From NCBI GenBank assembly GCA_007449985.2, contig VIIQ02000186.1:1-64000 (forward strand): 64,000 bases of DNA. The letters are read 5' to 3'. Under the pieces are notes generated by a model. It saw nothing but the letters and a program-made list of their open reading frames with translations. It made no database searches and was not told the origin of the DNA. The stretch is from Desmodesmus armatus (Eukaryota > Chlorophyta > Chlorophyceae > Sphaeropleales > Scenedesmaceae). Position 1 is the stretch's first letter. Every line of letters starts with the position of its first letter. The position numbers and the translations under genes were made by a program. Of this stretch, positions 10,404-26,378 are shown piece by piece.

Positions 10404-12142
10404 GATGCTGTCCAGCAGCTGCCTGTACACGCATACTTCCTGTCCCCTGAGGTAGTGGGTGACACTGGCTGGCCTACCGTGACCATTGCCACTGCTGTGG
10501 ATGACTCACTGGCACCACCAGGCAAGCAGGTATGGGGGCTTGCTCATTATTCTGTATTCGTTTCTTTATTAGTCTTTCTTTATTATTTGTTTATCTTAAT
10601 CAGTATCCAGCATGAGAGTACTGCTTAGCGCTGAAGAATGCACTTGCAATCACCTCTCGCCTCAGGTTTGTGTGTGTGTGTGGGGGGGGGGGGGTTCCTG
10701 CAGTCAGTGCAGTCCACCGTGACATTAATATTGAAGATGCCAAGCGTGTCAAGGTAAGGGGTTGTTGCTGTCTATCAGTATCCAGTATGGAGAATACCCA
10801 GGGGTGCACTTGCAAACACCTCTCCCCCCTCTCAGTTTTGACCGGCGGGGGGGCATGGGGGATCCTGCAGTCCGTGCAGTCCACTCCAAGATGGGAGCGT
10901 TTCGAGGACATGTACATGTACACATGCACTCACACCTATGTGCTGTCCCCCTTGCAGGTCATGCATGCCTACATGGCCGAGCCGTATGCCCCTTGGGCAA
11001 GGCTGCAGCGTGGCAGCCCCGACTACAGGGCACTCAAGGAACAGAGGGCAGAACTGCTGTGGGGCCTCATTGAACAGGTAGGTGTGTTTGTGGGGTGGTG
11101 GTGGTGGTGGTGGTGTGTGTGTGGGCTAAGGGAGGGGGTAAAGGAGAGGTGCTGTGGGGCCTCATTGAGCAGGTAGATATGTGTGTGTGTGTGGGGGGGG
11201 GTGCTAAGGGAGGGGTAAGGGGAGGGAGACGGAGAATGAGGGGGAAGTCGTCACTTTGCCACACGTCAGTACTCAAGCTTCTGCTGTGGGGCCCCATTGA
11301 ACAACTGTGTGGGGGGGGGGGGGGAGAGGAGGGGGCTGGGGGGGTTTGGGAGGGGGGGGAAATTGAGCGAAAGATACTTACCGCAACTACCTTTCTGTGG
11401 GGCCTCATTGAACAGGTGTGTGTTGGGGGTGGGGGTGGTTGTGCTGGGGGGGGGGGGGGGGGGGGGGGGATGGGAGCGTCCCATCATACGGTATGAGAAG
11501 GGGGAGCACAAACTGTCGAAGTGGCCGCTTTGCAACATATCTGCATGTGAGAATCTGGTGTGACAAGCCGTCATGGTCGGCCTGCAAATCTGCACAAATT
11601 TTGAACTGTAGGTCCAATGCAGATCTAGACACATAGGTAAAGATCGGTTGCTCAGATAGGATGTGCATCATTCGTGCACTTTGACCTGCTAGTTCACAGG
11701 ACGGGACTATTTGCCTCACTTAATTGGCTGTGCTGTTGGCATGTGACCAAGTGTTTGATTGCGTCCTGCTTCCTACACCCCCTGCCACCCCCTGCAGGTT
11801 GCTCCTGGGTCTCGTCAGCAGCTGGACTGGCAGATGGTGGGCACTCCCCTCACACACAAACACTTCAGACGGCGATACCAGGGCGCATACGGGGCCAAAC
11901 CAGCAGCAGCAGCAGCAGCAGCAGCAGCTGGGAAGGACCCCTCACAAACACCTGGCAGCAGTAGCAGCGGCAGTGTGATGCAGCCGGCGGCTGTGTTAGC
12001 CATGCCAGGTTTGTACTGCTGTGGTGACAATACGTTTCCATATGTTGGCACGCCTGCTGTTGCTGCTTCTGGGATGTGGGTGGCAAACAGCCTGGCTCCT
12101 GTGTGGAGGCACTGGGGGGCAGCAGATGTAGTGGACCCTTGA
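1351..12142 (+). CDS. Prolycopene isomerase (CRTISO)-like FAD-dependent oxidoreductase, 5' end incomplete
   Basis: The family binds FAD and acts on carotenoids or similar isoprenoids in the plastid; the substrate here is unknown. It matches the plant branch annotated as prolycopene isomerase-like rather than classical CRTISO. Exons supported by splice sites: 1351-1432 (dinucleotide motif VGAGIGGLSCAALLAYYGFK), 2570-2966 (FEAHSVAGGAAHCWS, then DSGTALFFGLP), 3394-3482, about 3880-3995, 4620-4770, 5264-5430 (QWPRGGPQAIADALVNGL), 9273-9368 (RRAVVSNVSLWD), 10290-10529, 10958-11077, and 11798-12142 (VGTPLTHKHFRRRY, GLYCCGDNTFPYVGTPAVAA, stop TGA). Part of another exon (VAPLAAAL) probably lies near 3732-3800. 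Exon 10290-10529 carries a run of about 16 Ser. The frame slips by one base near 2638 and again between 2700 and 2855. Family assignment is firm; the N-terminus and one internal exon are not resolved. Confidence 0.85.
1418..1955 (+). repeat. Repeated copies of an exon 3' end with donor site
   Basis: The end of the FAD-motif exon, TACTACGGCTTCAAGGTGGG at 1420, recurs at about 1549 (a shorter, altered copy), 1718-1745 and 1921-1955, each followed by GT. Poly-C and CA tracts separate the copies. The last copy gives GTGAGA, the best donor consensus of the set. Confidence 0.8.
2404..2490 (+). repeat. Degenerate upstream copy of the exon that starts at 2570
   Basis: The stretch beginning CAGATTGGTGTGTTTGAGGC repeats the start of the true exon at 2570 but has lost the reading frame. 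A poly-C tract lies between the two copies and directly precedes the real acceptor. Confidence 0.75.
3120..3150 (+). repeat. Short intronic copy of exon end 2950-2966
   Basis: The real exon ends CAGGGCACAG followed by GTGTGT at 2967. About 165 bp downstream the same CAGGGCACAG is followed by GTGAAG, making a second possible donor inside the intron. Confidence 0.6.
3899..4182 (+). repeat. Tandemly duplicated exon, both copies open
   Basis: Copy 1 (about 3899-3995) and copy 2 (about 4079-4182) both encode DPCIALTAG, then RPGRFAKFLTSQPDLMR, then a final Glu codon followed by GT and a G-run. They differ by a few substitutions and a small insertion. Both remain open, so they could be alternative or mutually exclusive exons of the CRTISO-like gene. 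Confidence 0.8.
4925..5003 (+). repeat. Degenerate intronic copy of exon 4620-4770
   Basis: GGCAGCGGCGGAGCTCCCTGCAGCA followed by GTGGTGCGCGCC.CTGCTGAAATG copies the 3' half of the upstream exon (about 4705-4760) but with substitutions, and it lacks the donor. Confidence 0.65.
5470..6450. repeat. CTG-rich intronic minisatellite
   Basis: Roughly twenty irregular units made of (CTG)n plus the spacer TGCTGACCTCCTCAACAGCG; variants carry TTCCTAGACAGCG or CCTCCTAAACAGCG. On + it reads as long open poly-Ala/Leu and on - as poly-Gln, but it sits inside the 5431-9272 intron and only mimics coding sequence. Confidence 0.85.
7268..8057. mobile_element. Miniature TTAA-type (piggyBac-like) element A
   Basis: The left end TGAA-GGGGGAAGGATGGTATT (7268-7288) is the inverted match of the right end AATACCATCCTTCCCCC-TTAA (8037-8057). 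Similarity continues inward for about 45 bp, for example CCCAGCCACCAGGGG against CCCAGCAAACAGGG. The termini abut TTAA on the right and a one-base variant, TGAA, on the left. No transposase is seen, so it would be non-autonomous. TTAA target duplication is the hallmark of the piggyBac superfamily; assignment rests on this and the inverted ends only. Confidence 0.6.
8054..8812. mobile_element. Miniature TTAA-type (piggyBac-like) element B
   Basis: Perfect 18-bp terminal inverted repeats: TTAAGGGGGAAGGATACA at 8054-8071 and its exact reverse complement at 8795-8812, with TTAA at both ends. It shares the TTAA at 8054-8057 with element A. Its left end resembles the right end of A over about 30 bp (GGGGGAAGGAT, then TTGATTGGGGT), so the two belong to one family inserted side by side. 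No coding capacity is seen. Confidence 0.7.
9443..9740 (+). repeat. Intronic copies of exon end 9329-9368
   Basis: The segment GGTGCCAGGGAGTGCACTGC.TGCCAGAGTTTGAGCAGCAG followed by GTGGGC recurs at about 9442-9487 and 9693-9740, the latter with AAGG for AGGG and GACC for GAGC. Each copy keeps the donor GTGGGC. Confidence 0.85.
10169..10205 (+). repeat. Intronic copy of the acceptor of exon 10290
   Basis: A poly-C tract, then CTTCCCAGGTGTCTGCCC, at about 10147-10186 repeats the poly-C plus CCTTCCCAGGTGTCTGCCC that forms the real acceptor at 10250-10300. The copied exon sequence decays after a few codons. Confidence 0.65.
10602..10905 (+). repeat. Direct repeat within the intron before exon 10958
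   Basis: Two copies, about 10602-10720 and 10779-10890, share TATCCAG.ATG, a TGCACTTGCAA.CACCTCTC block, a G-run, and TCCTGCAGTC.GTGCAGTCCA. The second copy lies nearer the real acceptor. Similarity is clear but imperfect. Confidence 0.65.
11148..11420 (+). repeat. Three intronic copies of exon end plus donor (11052-11083)
   Basis: The exon ends CTGCTGTGGGGCCTCATTGA then ACAG and GTAGGT. It is repeated at about 11150-11178 (with donor GTAGAT), 11280-11306 (donor lost: ACTGTG) and 11394-11420 (donor GTGTGT). G-runs separate the copies. Confidence 0.85.
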
Positions 12143-12277
12143 GCAGCAGCAGCAGCAGCAGCAACGTGAGGCCTAGCTCTGTTGTTCAGCAGTGGCGGCT
12201 TGTGTTCGGTTGTGTGTGGCAAAGAGCCATGCTCCTCTGTGTAGGCACTGGGGGGCGGCAGATGTGGTGGACCCTTG

Positions 12278-12314
<37 letters not shown>

Positions 12315-13012
12315 TGAGGCCTACTAGGCTGAGCTCCGTTTGTTGAGCAGTGGAGGCTTGTTGTTGGGATCTGGGTGGCCAACAGCCATGCTCCTGTGTC
12401 TAGGCACTGGGGGGCAGCAGACGTAGTGGACCCTTGAGCAGCAGCCGCAGCAGCGCAGCAGCAGCAGCAGCAGCAGCAACGTGAGTCGTAGCCCTGTTGT
12501 TCAGCAGTGGGGGCTTGCGTTCGGTTGTTGGGTGGCAGAGAGCCATGCTCCTGTGTGTAGGCAGTGGTGGGCAGCAGATGTTGTGGACCCTTGAGCAGCA
12601 GCAGCAGCAGCAGCGTGAGGCCTATCTCTGTTGTTGAGCAGTGGAAGCTTGTGTTAGGATGTGGGTGGCAAAGAGCCATGCTCCTGTGTGGAGGCAGTGG
12701 TGGGCAGCAGATGTTGTGGACCCTTGAGCAGCAGCAGCAGCAGCAGCAGCGTGAGGCCTATCTCTGTTGTTGAGCAGTGGAAGCTGGTGTTAGGATGTGG
12801 GTGGCAAAGAGCCATGCTCCTGTGTGGAGGCAGTGGTGGGCAGCAGATGTTGTGGACCCTTGAGCAGCAGCAGCAGCAGCAGCAGCGTGAGGCCTATCTC
12901 TGTTGTTGAGCAGTGGAAGCTTGTGTTAGGATGTGGGTGGCAAAGAGCCATGCTCCTGTGTGAAGGCAGTGGTGGGCAGCAGATGTTGTGGACCCTTGAA
13001 CAGCAACAGTAG
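12075..13012 (+). repeat. Seven-copy tandem repeat of the last CRTISO-like exon
   Basis: Units of about 135-160 bp start near 12075 (the true C-terminus and stop), 12211, 12369, 12527, 12660, 12796 and 12932 (partial). Each has GGGTGGCAAAGAGCCATGC, then GCAGCAGATGT.GTGGACCC, TTGA and a CAG tract, then CGTGAGGCCT. Units 4-7 are almost identical, so they are the youngest. CAG count varies between units. Only unit 1 continues the enzyme reading frame. Confidence 0.9.
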
Positions 13013-15557
13013 CAAGGCCAAGCCCTTTTGGTTATCAGTCAGTCAATCGCTTTGTGTGTGGTTGGGTTGCCTGCATGGCAGTTAGTCTCACGTTGTTGAT
13101 GCAGTGCATGTGTTCTTGCGCAATGACCGTGCTGAATAATGTGTAGCCTGATGATGATAATGATGTCACGGTCTGCCAGTGGTTTCGGGGTGTGGGGGCA
13201 TGCTGCTAGCGCTCAAGTCTTTTGAGTGCCAACACTTGCTACGTGATTATGATGATGTTGTGGTGTATACCTCCTAGATCAGCTGCAACTGCTGCAGTGC
13301 CGCTGCCACCTGAAACTGTGTATGGGACTGAGCTGTGCAATGCAGTGTCAGAAGGGACGAGGCAGGGTTGAACTGCCACAGCAGCACCACCCACATGGGG
13401 CAGTGCTGCTGCTGAGGACCGCTCATCTTCCCAGGTGTGCTGTGCCGAAACGATTGCTGAGCGCACCCAGCAACAGAGGACTTACATCCCGACGCACGGT
13501 GTGTGGGTACACACCATGGTGGTCTTAGGGGCTGCACTGCCCCGCAAGTCCCCACAAGCTCAGAGGTGATGTTCCAGACGACACGGGCGAGTACACCGCT
13601 TCAACTGGCAGCCACTTGGGTATGCAGACACCTCAGGTATTCCACTGAGGCACCTGTCTGAGTCTCTACAGCTGGCCTAACACTTACCAGCGCTACACTC
13701 TAGCAATTAGGCTAGCTCCCAGTGCTGCTGCTGCTGTTGCTGCTGCTCCGGATCCGGACCCAGGGCATCTCGCCAGCCTCTCCGCCTGCATACACCTATT
13801 CCGGGGCAGACACAATGTTATTCAAGCAGTTCGCGCCCAACTTGCCGCCTCCCAGGTCATCACGGAGTCGCCTGCTGGTTACATAGGTGCAAACGAACTG
13901 GACACAACTCGCAGTGTCCAGGATGCATATTTAGCTAATACCCAAGTTTGAAGCTGCACAAAGCACACCCTGAATGGACTAGTGCAGCACTGCAGCTTAA
14001 GCCAGGCGCGCAGAGGCTTCCCGCGCGGGCATAAGGGTGTAAGTTGAGGGTCGTCAGAACAAACGACGATTTATGAGGTTATTTATGAAATGTGTCATAC
14101 TGCAAAGCGCTTGCCAACTGGCAATGTCTTGTAGGGGTTGGCAGTGTGTGGGTTGAATCACGATCTTGCCTTGCCCTATATCCTTTCCTTGCAGCCTTTC
14201 GGATAGACATCGCGCATTTCGATGACCAAAAGTAGTCTGATGTTGCTTGTTATGCGCCCAGCTCTGTAGTGGTGAGCTGCAGCTTGAAACTGCATGCCCA
14301 CCGCACTCACCTCAGCTGCCGCTGGGTGGGTGGTGATGATTGGGAAGGTCATTTGGTCAAGGGGGGCAGGCCCTGCTGCCTCACTTTGCCACCCCCCCCA
14401 CACACACACACACACACTCACTCACCATGCCAGTGTGCCCTTCCAAGCAGCATGCCAGGCCCAAAACGTGTACAGCCCAGTCCACGTTGGTGGCAGCCAG
14501 CATAGATACATCTATATAGACAACACATCAAACTCTGCGGTCATGGCGTAAACATTCCATCCATACCCAGTCACATACCGGTGCTGCTGCTGCGTAGCAG
14601 CTCCCAACCAGCATCAATGATAGTGCTGCACCCTCCGACGCCTGCAAATACAAGTCACAGCCACTAGGGTTCACGAGCGAACCTGGCTTGGAGCTGTGAT
14701 GGTGCTGCACACTGGCATACCAATGACACCACGACATGTACAACACATCCACCAGCTTGTAAGTGACCTGAACATTTGCACAATGCTTGCTCATGGCTGA
14801 ATGGTTGCTTCTGTCAGCTCAGCGCCGGTGTCCCCCCAGTCTTGCAGCAGACCATGTTGGAGCAGGGGCCTCTTCCCCTTATCTCGCACAAAAGTAATGT
14901 GCTCACACTGCTACATGTCCGAGGGGTTTCTCTCTTGTGCTATTCCACGCCGGTTCAGATTGCAAGTCATGTGTTGTGTCACACTTGTCACTTTCCCCTA
15001 GGCTGTCTGGAAGCTCTTGGTTCAGCAGACCTTCTACTCGAACGGTAGTGGACCCCGGGTCCACGATGCTGGCAGCATCAGGCCCTGAGGGGCTTGTGGT
15101 TGTGGTGATGGAGCCAGTATGCTGCTGCCTGCCTGCCCGCATGCGATGCTTTGAATTACTTGCGTTCCTGGTGGCTGGTTGGAGAGGGGGTGAGTGAGAC
15201 TGTGACAACTGCCAGTCTGGCTGTGAAAAGTGAGGTGCAGCAGCAGTACACGAACCGTCACCATCAGCAAGGTCTGCGAAGCATCGTACACGAACTGCAT
15301 AATATGTTGTCCTTGTTTGCTCCTATTCGTCCCTTGTTATACGTCGCTGCTGCTCTGCAGACGCCACAAACAGTGTTCCCTCCAAACACATCGTGTGCTT
15401 CGTCCTTCGTTACGTAAACAACAGAGGACATCGTTGATGAATCGCACACGTCCGAGCTGTATACACTTTGAGAGGAACCCTGCGTGATGACAGCAGCACA
15501 TGGCGTTGAGCAGCAGCAGCAGACAGCAGTGATGCACTTTGAAGGCCTGCAGCAACC
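13013..15557. other. Intergenic stretch with possible orphan exons
   Basis: No recognisable gene. An open frame at 13649-13951 (+) lacks an ATG and reads ...LFRGRHNVIQAVRAQLAASQ... and then ...YIGANELDTTRSVQDAYLA before a TGA. A second candidate joins 14818-14894 (after CTTCTGTCAG, before GTAATG) to 15001-15047 (after TTTCCCCTAG), in phase, ending CLEALGSADLLLER and a stop. These may be remnants or the 3' end of an unrecognised gene. TGTAA motifs at about 14038 and 14759 could be polyadenylation signals. A CA microsatellite lies at 14400-14425. Confidence 0.3.
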
Positions 15558-23104
<7,547 letters not shown>

Positions 23105-23946
23105 CAGCAACCCAAGCAGCAAGCAGCAGTGACGTCTTTCTCTTTTGCGGCAGCAGAAGCAGTGCAGTGACACCAGTTGCCGTAGTGAAGGCATCGCAGG
23201 TGGCGATTTTCTGGTGGTGCCTCAGTTGCTAGGCGTCACTAACAGCAAAGTGACTGTGCAGCAGCAGCAGTAGCAGTCGTGCAGTGACAAAAGCAGGGTT
23301 GCATGTGTGTTTTGTGGTTTGTTTGTTTGGCCGGATACTTGTGTGTTGTGGTGTGAACGCTGCTGCTGCTGCTGCTGCTGCTGTGTGTTGCCTCTGTGCC
23401 GGGCATGAGCTATGCTTAAACCCTCCTTTTCATGTTTATTTTCCAGCTGTCTGTATCCACCTTGCAAGGTGCATAACATTGTTGCAACTTGCCTTTTTGA
23501 AAGGCTTGCTATTGCAGTAAAGTGCAGTACACTGCACAATCAGCACAGTGCACTACAGCATTGATTGCCGCCCAGGGACACACCGGAAAGTTTTTCAAGA
23601 AGCTTTGCCATGTGACATCATGAGCGTCTCTGACCAACAGTTGTGACCAGGACTCCTGGTCCGGTGACCAAGTGGAAAGCATGCCTGCCAACATGCTGGA
23701 CAAGACAACCTGTTGCCTTTCATCCCGAGTCAAATGCTACTTGTTACAAATGATTCCCAAAACCGTAGCACGTGTGCAACTTCAAGTTTGTGACGCCACA
23801 AACCGCCCAGCTGCTACAACCCTAACGGTCACTCTGCCAGTCCTGCCCGTGCGCGCTGAGCCACTGCGGGGTCGCTGTGGTCAAGGTGGTGAAGCAATAT
23901 CTGGCGCCACAGAGGGTCATCACCAGGAGCCTGCACAGACGTAGAA

Positions 23947-23986
<40 letters not shown>

Positions 23987-24178
23987 GGCACAGTACAATA
24001 CAGTACCGCTTTGTGTAGTGTACGTTTCAACAGGGCTTGTGTTCTGCTGTGTGATGACGATAAATAAAAACAAGCTTCAGGGCCGTCAATAGTACATGAT
24101 GGTGGGCTTACTGGTCTGGTGCACCGATTGTTCCAGCAGCTAAGCAGGCTCGGGCACACCTGGCTGGCATAAAAGCAA
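23105..24178. other. Convergent intergenic region between secreted-protein and LRR genes
   Basis: No independent gene is clear. An open frame at about 23767-23944 (+) reads VARVQLQVCDATNRPAATTL and ends TTLTVTLPVLPVRAEP..., which resembles the beta-rich tail of the upstream modules and may be one more 3' exon. A CAG tract follows at 23949-23985. TTACA at 23744 (TGTAA on the - strand) could end the LRR transcript. AATAAA-like sequence lies at 24060. Confidence 0.35.
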
Positions 24179-25807
24179 CTAAACAGCGACAAAACAGTGG
24201 CAGCATGTGCATGACATGCGCATGTGGTACACTTTGACAAACACCGCAAGGCTTGCATGTAGGCGCATGCAGTCCAGTGTATCGGGACCCACCTGTTGCA
24301 TCAAGCACATAATTGTCCTCGTCTTGTTCAGGCAGAAGTCAAGGCATGTGAGCCTCTGCAGCTGTGTCAGCTGCAGCAGCAGTGCATCTTCTAGAAGGCC
24401 AGGGGAAAACAGGGTTAGTTCCCGTAGCCCTGTCAGCTGCACCACCGCCTCAAACCCCTCCTTGTGTTTATAGCTGCCCAAGTGCAGCGTGTGCAGCCCG
24501 CTCAGTCCCTGCAGTGGGGCCAGGCGCTCTGCACTGCACTGCAAGTACCGCATGTCCAGACACTGCAGGCTGGGGCAGCAGCTTACAAGAAGGGTGGCTG
24601 CTGGAGCTGCCGCAGGACCGCGCGGCAGCGTCAAGACACCCGAGATGTCAAGAGACATCAGGTGCGGCAGCTGCCTGCCAGCAGGGAACACGTGCTGCCA
24701 TGCACCCGCTGGCAGCCTGCTGTCGCTGATGTCAAGGCACTGCAGCTTGCTGCTGGCTGTCAGCGCTGACAAGGCTGTTAGTGGAGTTAGGCTGTCCCCT
24801 ACCAACCTGAGCAGTGATGCTGCCACAGGGCCTTCCCGCGTCACACTGCACCTGAAGGCCAGGTGTGTCAGCTGCTGCAGCGCCTGCAGTTCCGACAGCT
24901 GCTCATGCAGCTGCTGCCGGACCTGCAGTCGCCGCAGCAGCTCCTCCTGAGGCACAGGGTCGACAGCTGCACGACCAGGACGGCTGAACGACAGTGCCAA
25001 TTTCAGATGCTGCAGCTGGGTGAGGGCAGCCAGGACGCCTTGCTCAAGCACGGCTTCTCCTGTCAACTCCAGACGCGTAAGGCGCTGCGCCGCTGACAGG
25101 ATGCTAGTGTATATAGCTGCAGGCACGTCAAAAGACAGCCGCAAGTCTGCCAACCGGGTCAGAGCCTGCAGCGGCTGCAGTGCAGGCTTCTCGAGATCAG
25201 GGTTCTGTAGGGCATCAGGGTCCCGCACTACGGTGCCATCAAGCTCAAGGTGGGTGAGCTGCTGCAGCCCCAACAACACTGTCGTTGGGAACGCAAACCT
25301 GCGAGTATACCGCTCAACACCGATGCTGAGATGCTGCAGCCCAGGCAGCAGGGCCAGGGCTGCTGCCAGCCCCTCCATCCCATCAAGCAGCTCGCAGCGC
25401 CAGAGCCGCAGCTGCTTGGAAGGTACCCCAGGCCGCAACACACCCTGGAACCCACTGCCCGGCTGCAGCTGAACCTTGACTTTGGATAGCTGCAAAGTGC
25501 CAAGCTGCAGGTTGGAGGGCAGCTCACGCAAGCTGACTGTGTGATTATCTGGGACCTGAAGGTCCAGGCTGTCAACATGCTGGCCGTGCCCCAAGAGAAA
25601 CTGCAGCAGCCCGTCCACCTGCTGCTGCTTCCCAACCCTGTCCAATTTTATGCTGCTGAGCACCTGCTGAACTGCCTGGTGCAGCCTGCTGTGGGCGCGT
25701 GCAGCGCTGAACATGCTGCGGGCGTCATCAGCACAACACTGCAGCACGGCCAGGAGGCAGGGGTCCGGCAGCTGCAGCAGCTCGCTGCAATCCTCTTTGT
25801 CTGCCAT
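24179..25807 (-). CDS. F-box-like leucine-rich repeat protein, single exon
   Basis: Starts MADKEDCSELLQLPDPCLLA and runs 543 residues with no intron. Residues about 10-55 (LPDPCLLAVLQCCADDARS, then FSAARAHSRLHQA) look like the F-box-type segment common in chlorophycean LRR families. The rest is a series of irregular leucine-rich repeats such as LTHLELDGT, LADLRLSF, LTRLELTGEA, LQCLDISDSRL, LMSLDISGVL, LQCLDMRYLQ, LHTLHLGSY and LRELTLFSPGL. No signal peptide or membrane segment. Such proteins usually act as substrate receptors of SCF ubiquitin ligases; the target is unknown and the F-box call is tentative. It is head-to-head with the rubredoxin gene, 571 bp apart. In contrast with its neighbours it has almost no homopolymeric amino-acid runs. 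Confidence 0.8.
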   Translation of the reverse strand: MADKEDCSELLQLPDPCLLAVLQCCADDARSMFSAARAHSRLHQAVQQVLSSIKLDRVGKQQQVDGLLQFLLGHGQHVDSLDLQVPDNHTVSLRELPSNLQLGTLQLSKVKVQLQPGSGFQGVLRPGVPSKQLRLWRCELLDGMEGLAAALALLPGLQHLSIGVERYTRRFAFPTTVLLGLQQLTHLELDGTVVRDPDALQNPDLEKPALQPLQALTRLADLRLSFDVPAAIYTSILSAAQRLTRLELTGEAVLEQGVLAALTQLQHLKLALSFSRPGRAAVDPVPQEELLRRLQVRQQLHEQLSELQALQQLTHLAFRCSVTREGPVAASLLRLVGDSLTPLTALSALTASSKLQCLDISDSRLPAGAWQHVFPAGRQLPHLMSLDISGVLTLPRGPAAAPAATLLVSCCPSLQCLDMRYLQCSAERLAPLQGLSGLHTLHLGSYKHKEGFEAVVQLTGLRELTLFSPGLLEDALLLQLTQLQRLTCLDFCLNKTRTIMCLMQQVGPDTLDCMRLHASLAVFVKVYHMRMSCTCCHCFVAV

Positions 25808-26378
25808 CCTGCAGCATCGACAATGAGACAATGGGTGCAGCAGAAAGTTGCAGCAGCCGTTACATGATTTTCTGATGGATCAAGTGATTCATTGACTTGG
25901 TGCCTGAGGCAACACCAGCATGGGTCCCAGAGGCAGAACAGAGGCAGAGCAGCGCACTCCTGTTGCAGTGGACCATCTGATGCGGCATGCAGTCACCTGT
26001 GAATCCTGATCACGTCCAGATCAAACTGAAGCTTGTTAAGCGTCCGGTGTGTGCTGTCTCACAACCAGAGCTCGCGAGCAATCGTTGAAGAGCCCATCAA
26101 CAGAGCTCTATTCATGGAAATCCCGGTGGCAGTGCTGTGATGACGGTGTGTGATGTGAGATTACCGATGGCTGCCTGAGACCACACTATAGAAAGCAATC
26201 ACACGCTGTTTCGCTCAACATCTGTTCTGGGGTTCAAACGCAACTGCCACGTCACCTCGTGCTCAATTTGCTGCAATTGATCCCGTTCACTGAGCTGTGA
26301 CGATGTGACTCGTGTAATTCAAGCGGCACTCATAGGCCAGGTGAGACCGGGACATAGATCACTCAAGGCAGTCCAACA
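25808..26378. promoter_or_regulatory. Shared promoter region between the LRR and rubredoxin genes
   Basis: A 571-bp gap between two divergent start codons, lacking long triplet or homopolymer tracts. It must hold both promoters and 5' UTRs. I see no clear TATA box or named element. Confidence 0.5.

Noticed and set aside
23767..23944. Independent small gene after the secreted-protein gene
   Set aside because: No start codon or separate promoter; better viewed as a possible last exon or remnant of the upstream module gene.
24364..25489. Several + strand open frames opposite the LRR gene
   Set aside because: They are Cys/Ser-rich mirror frames of leucine-rich repeats and show no independent signal.
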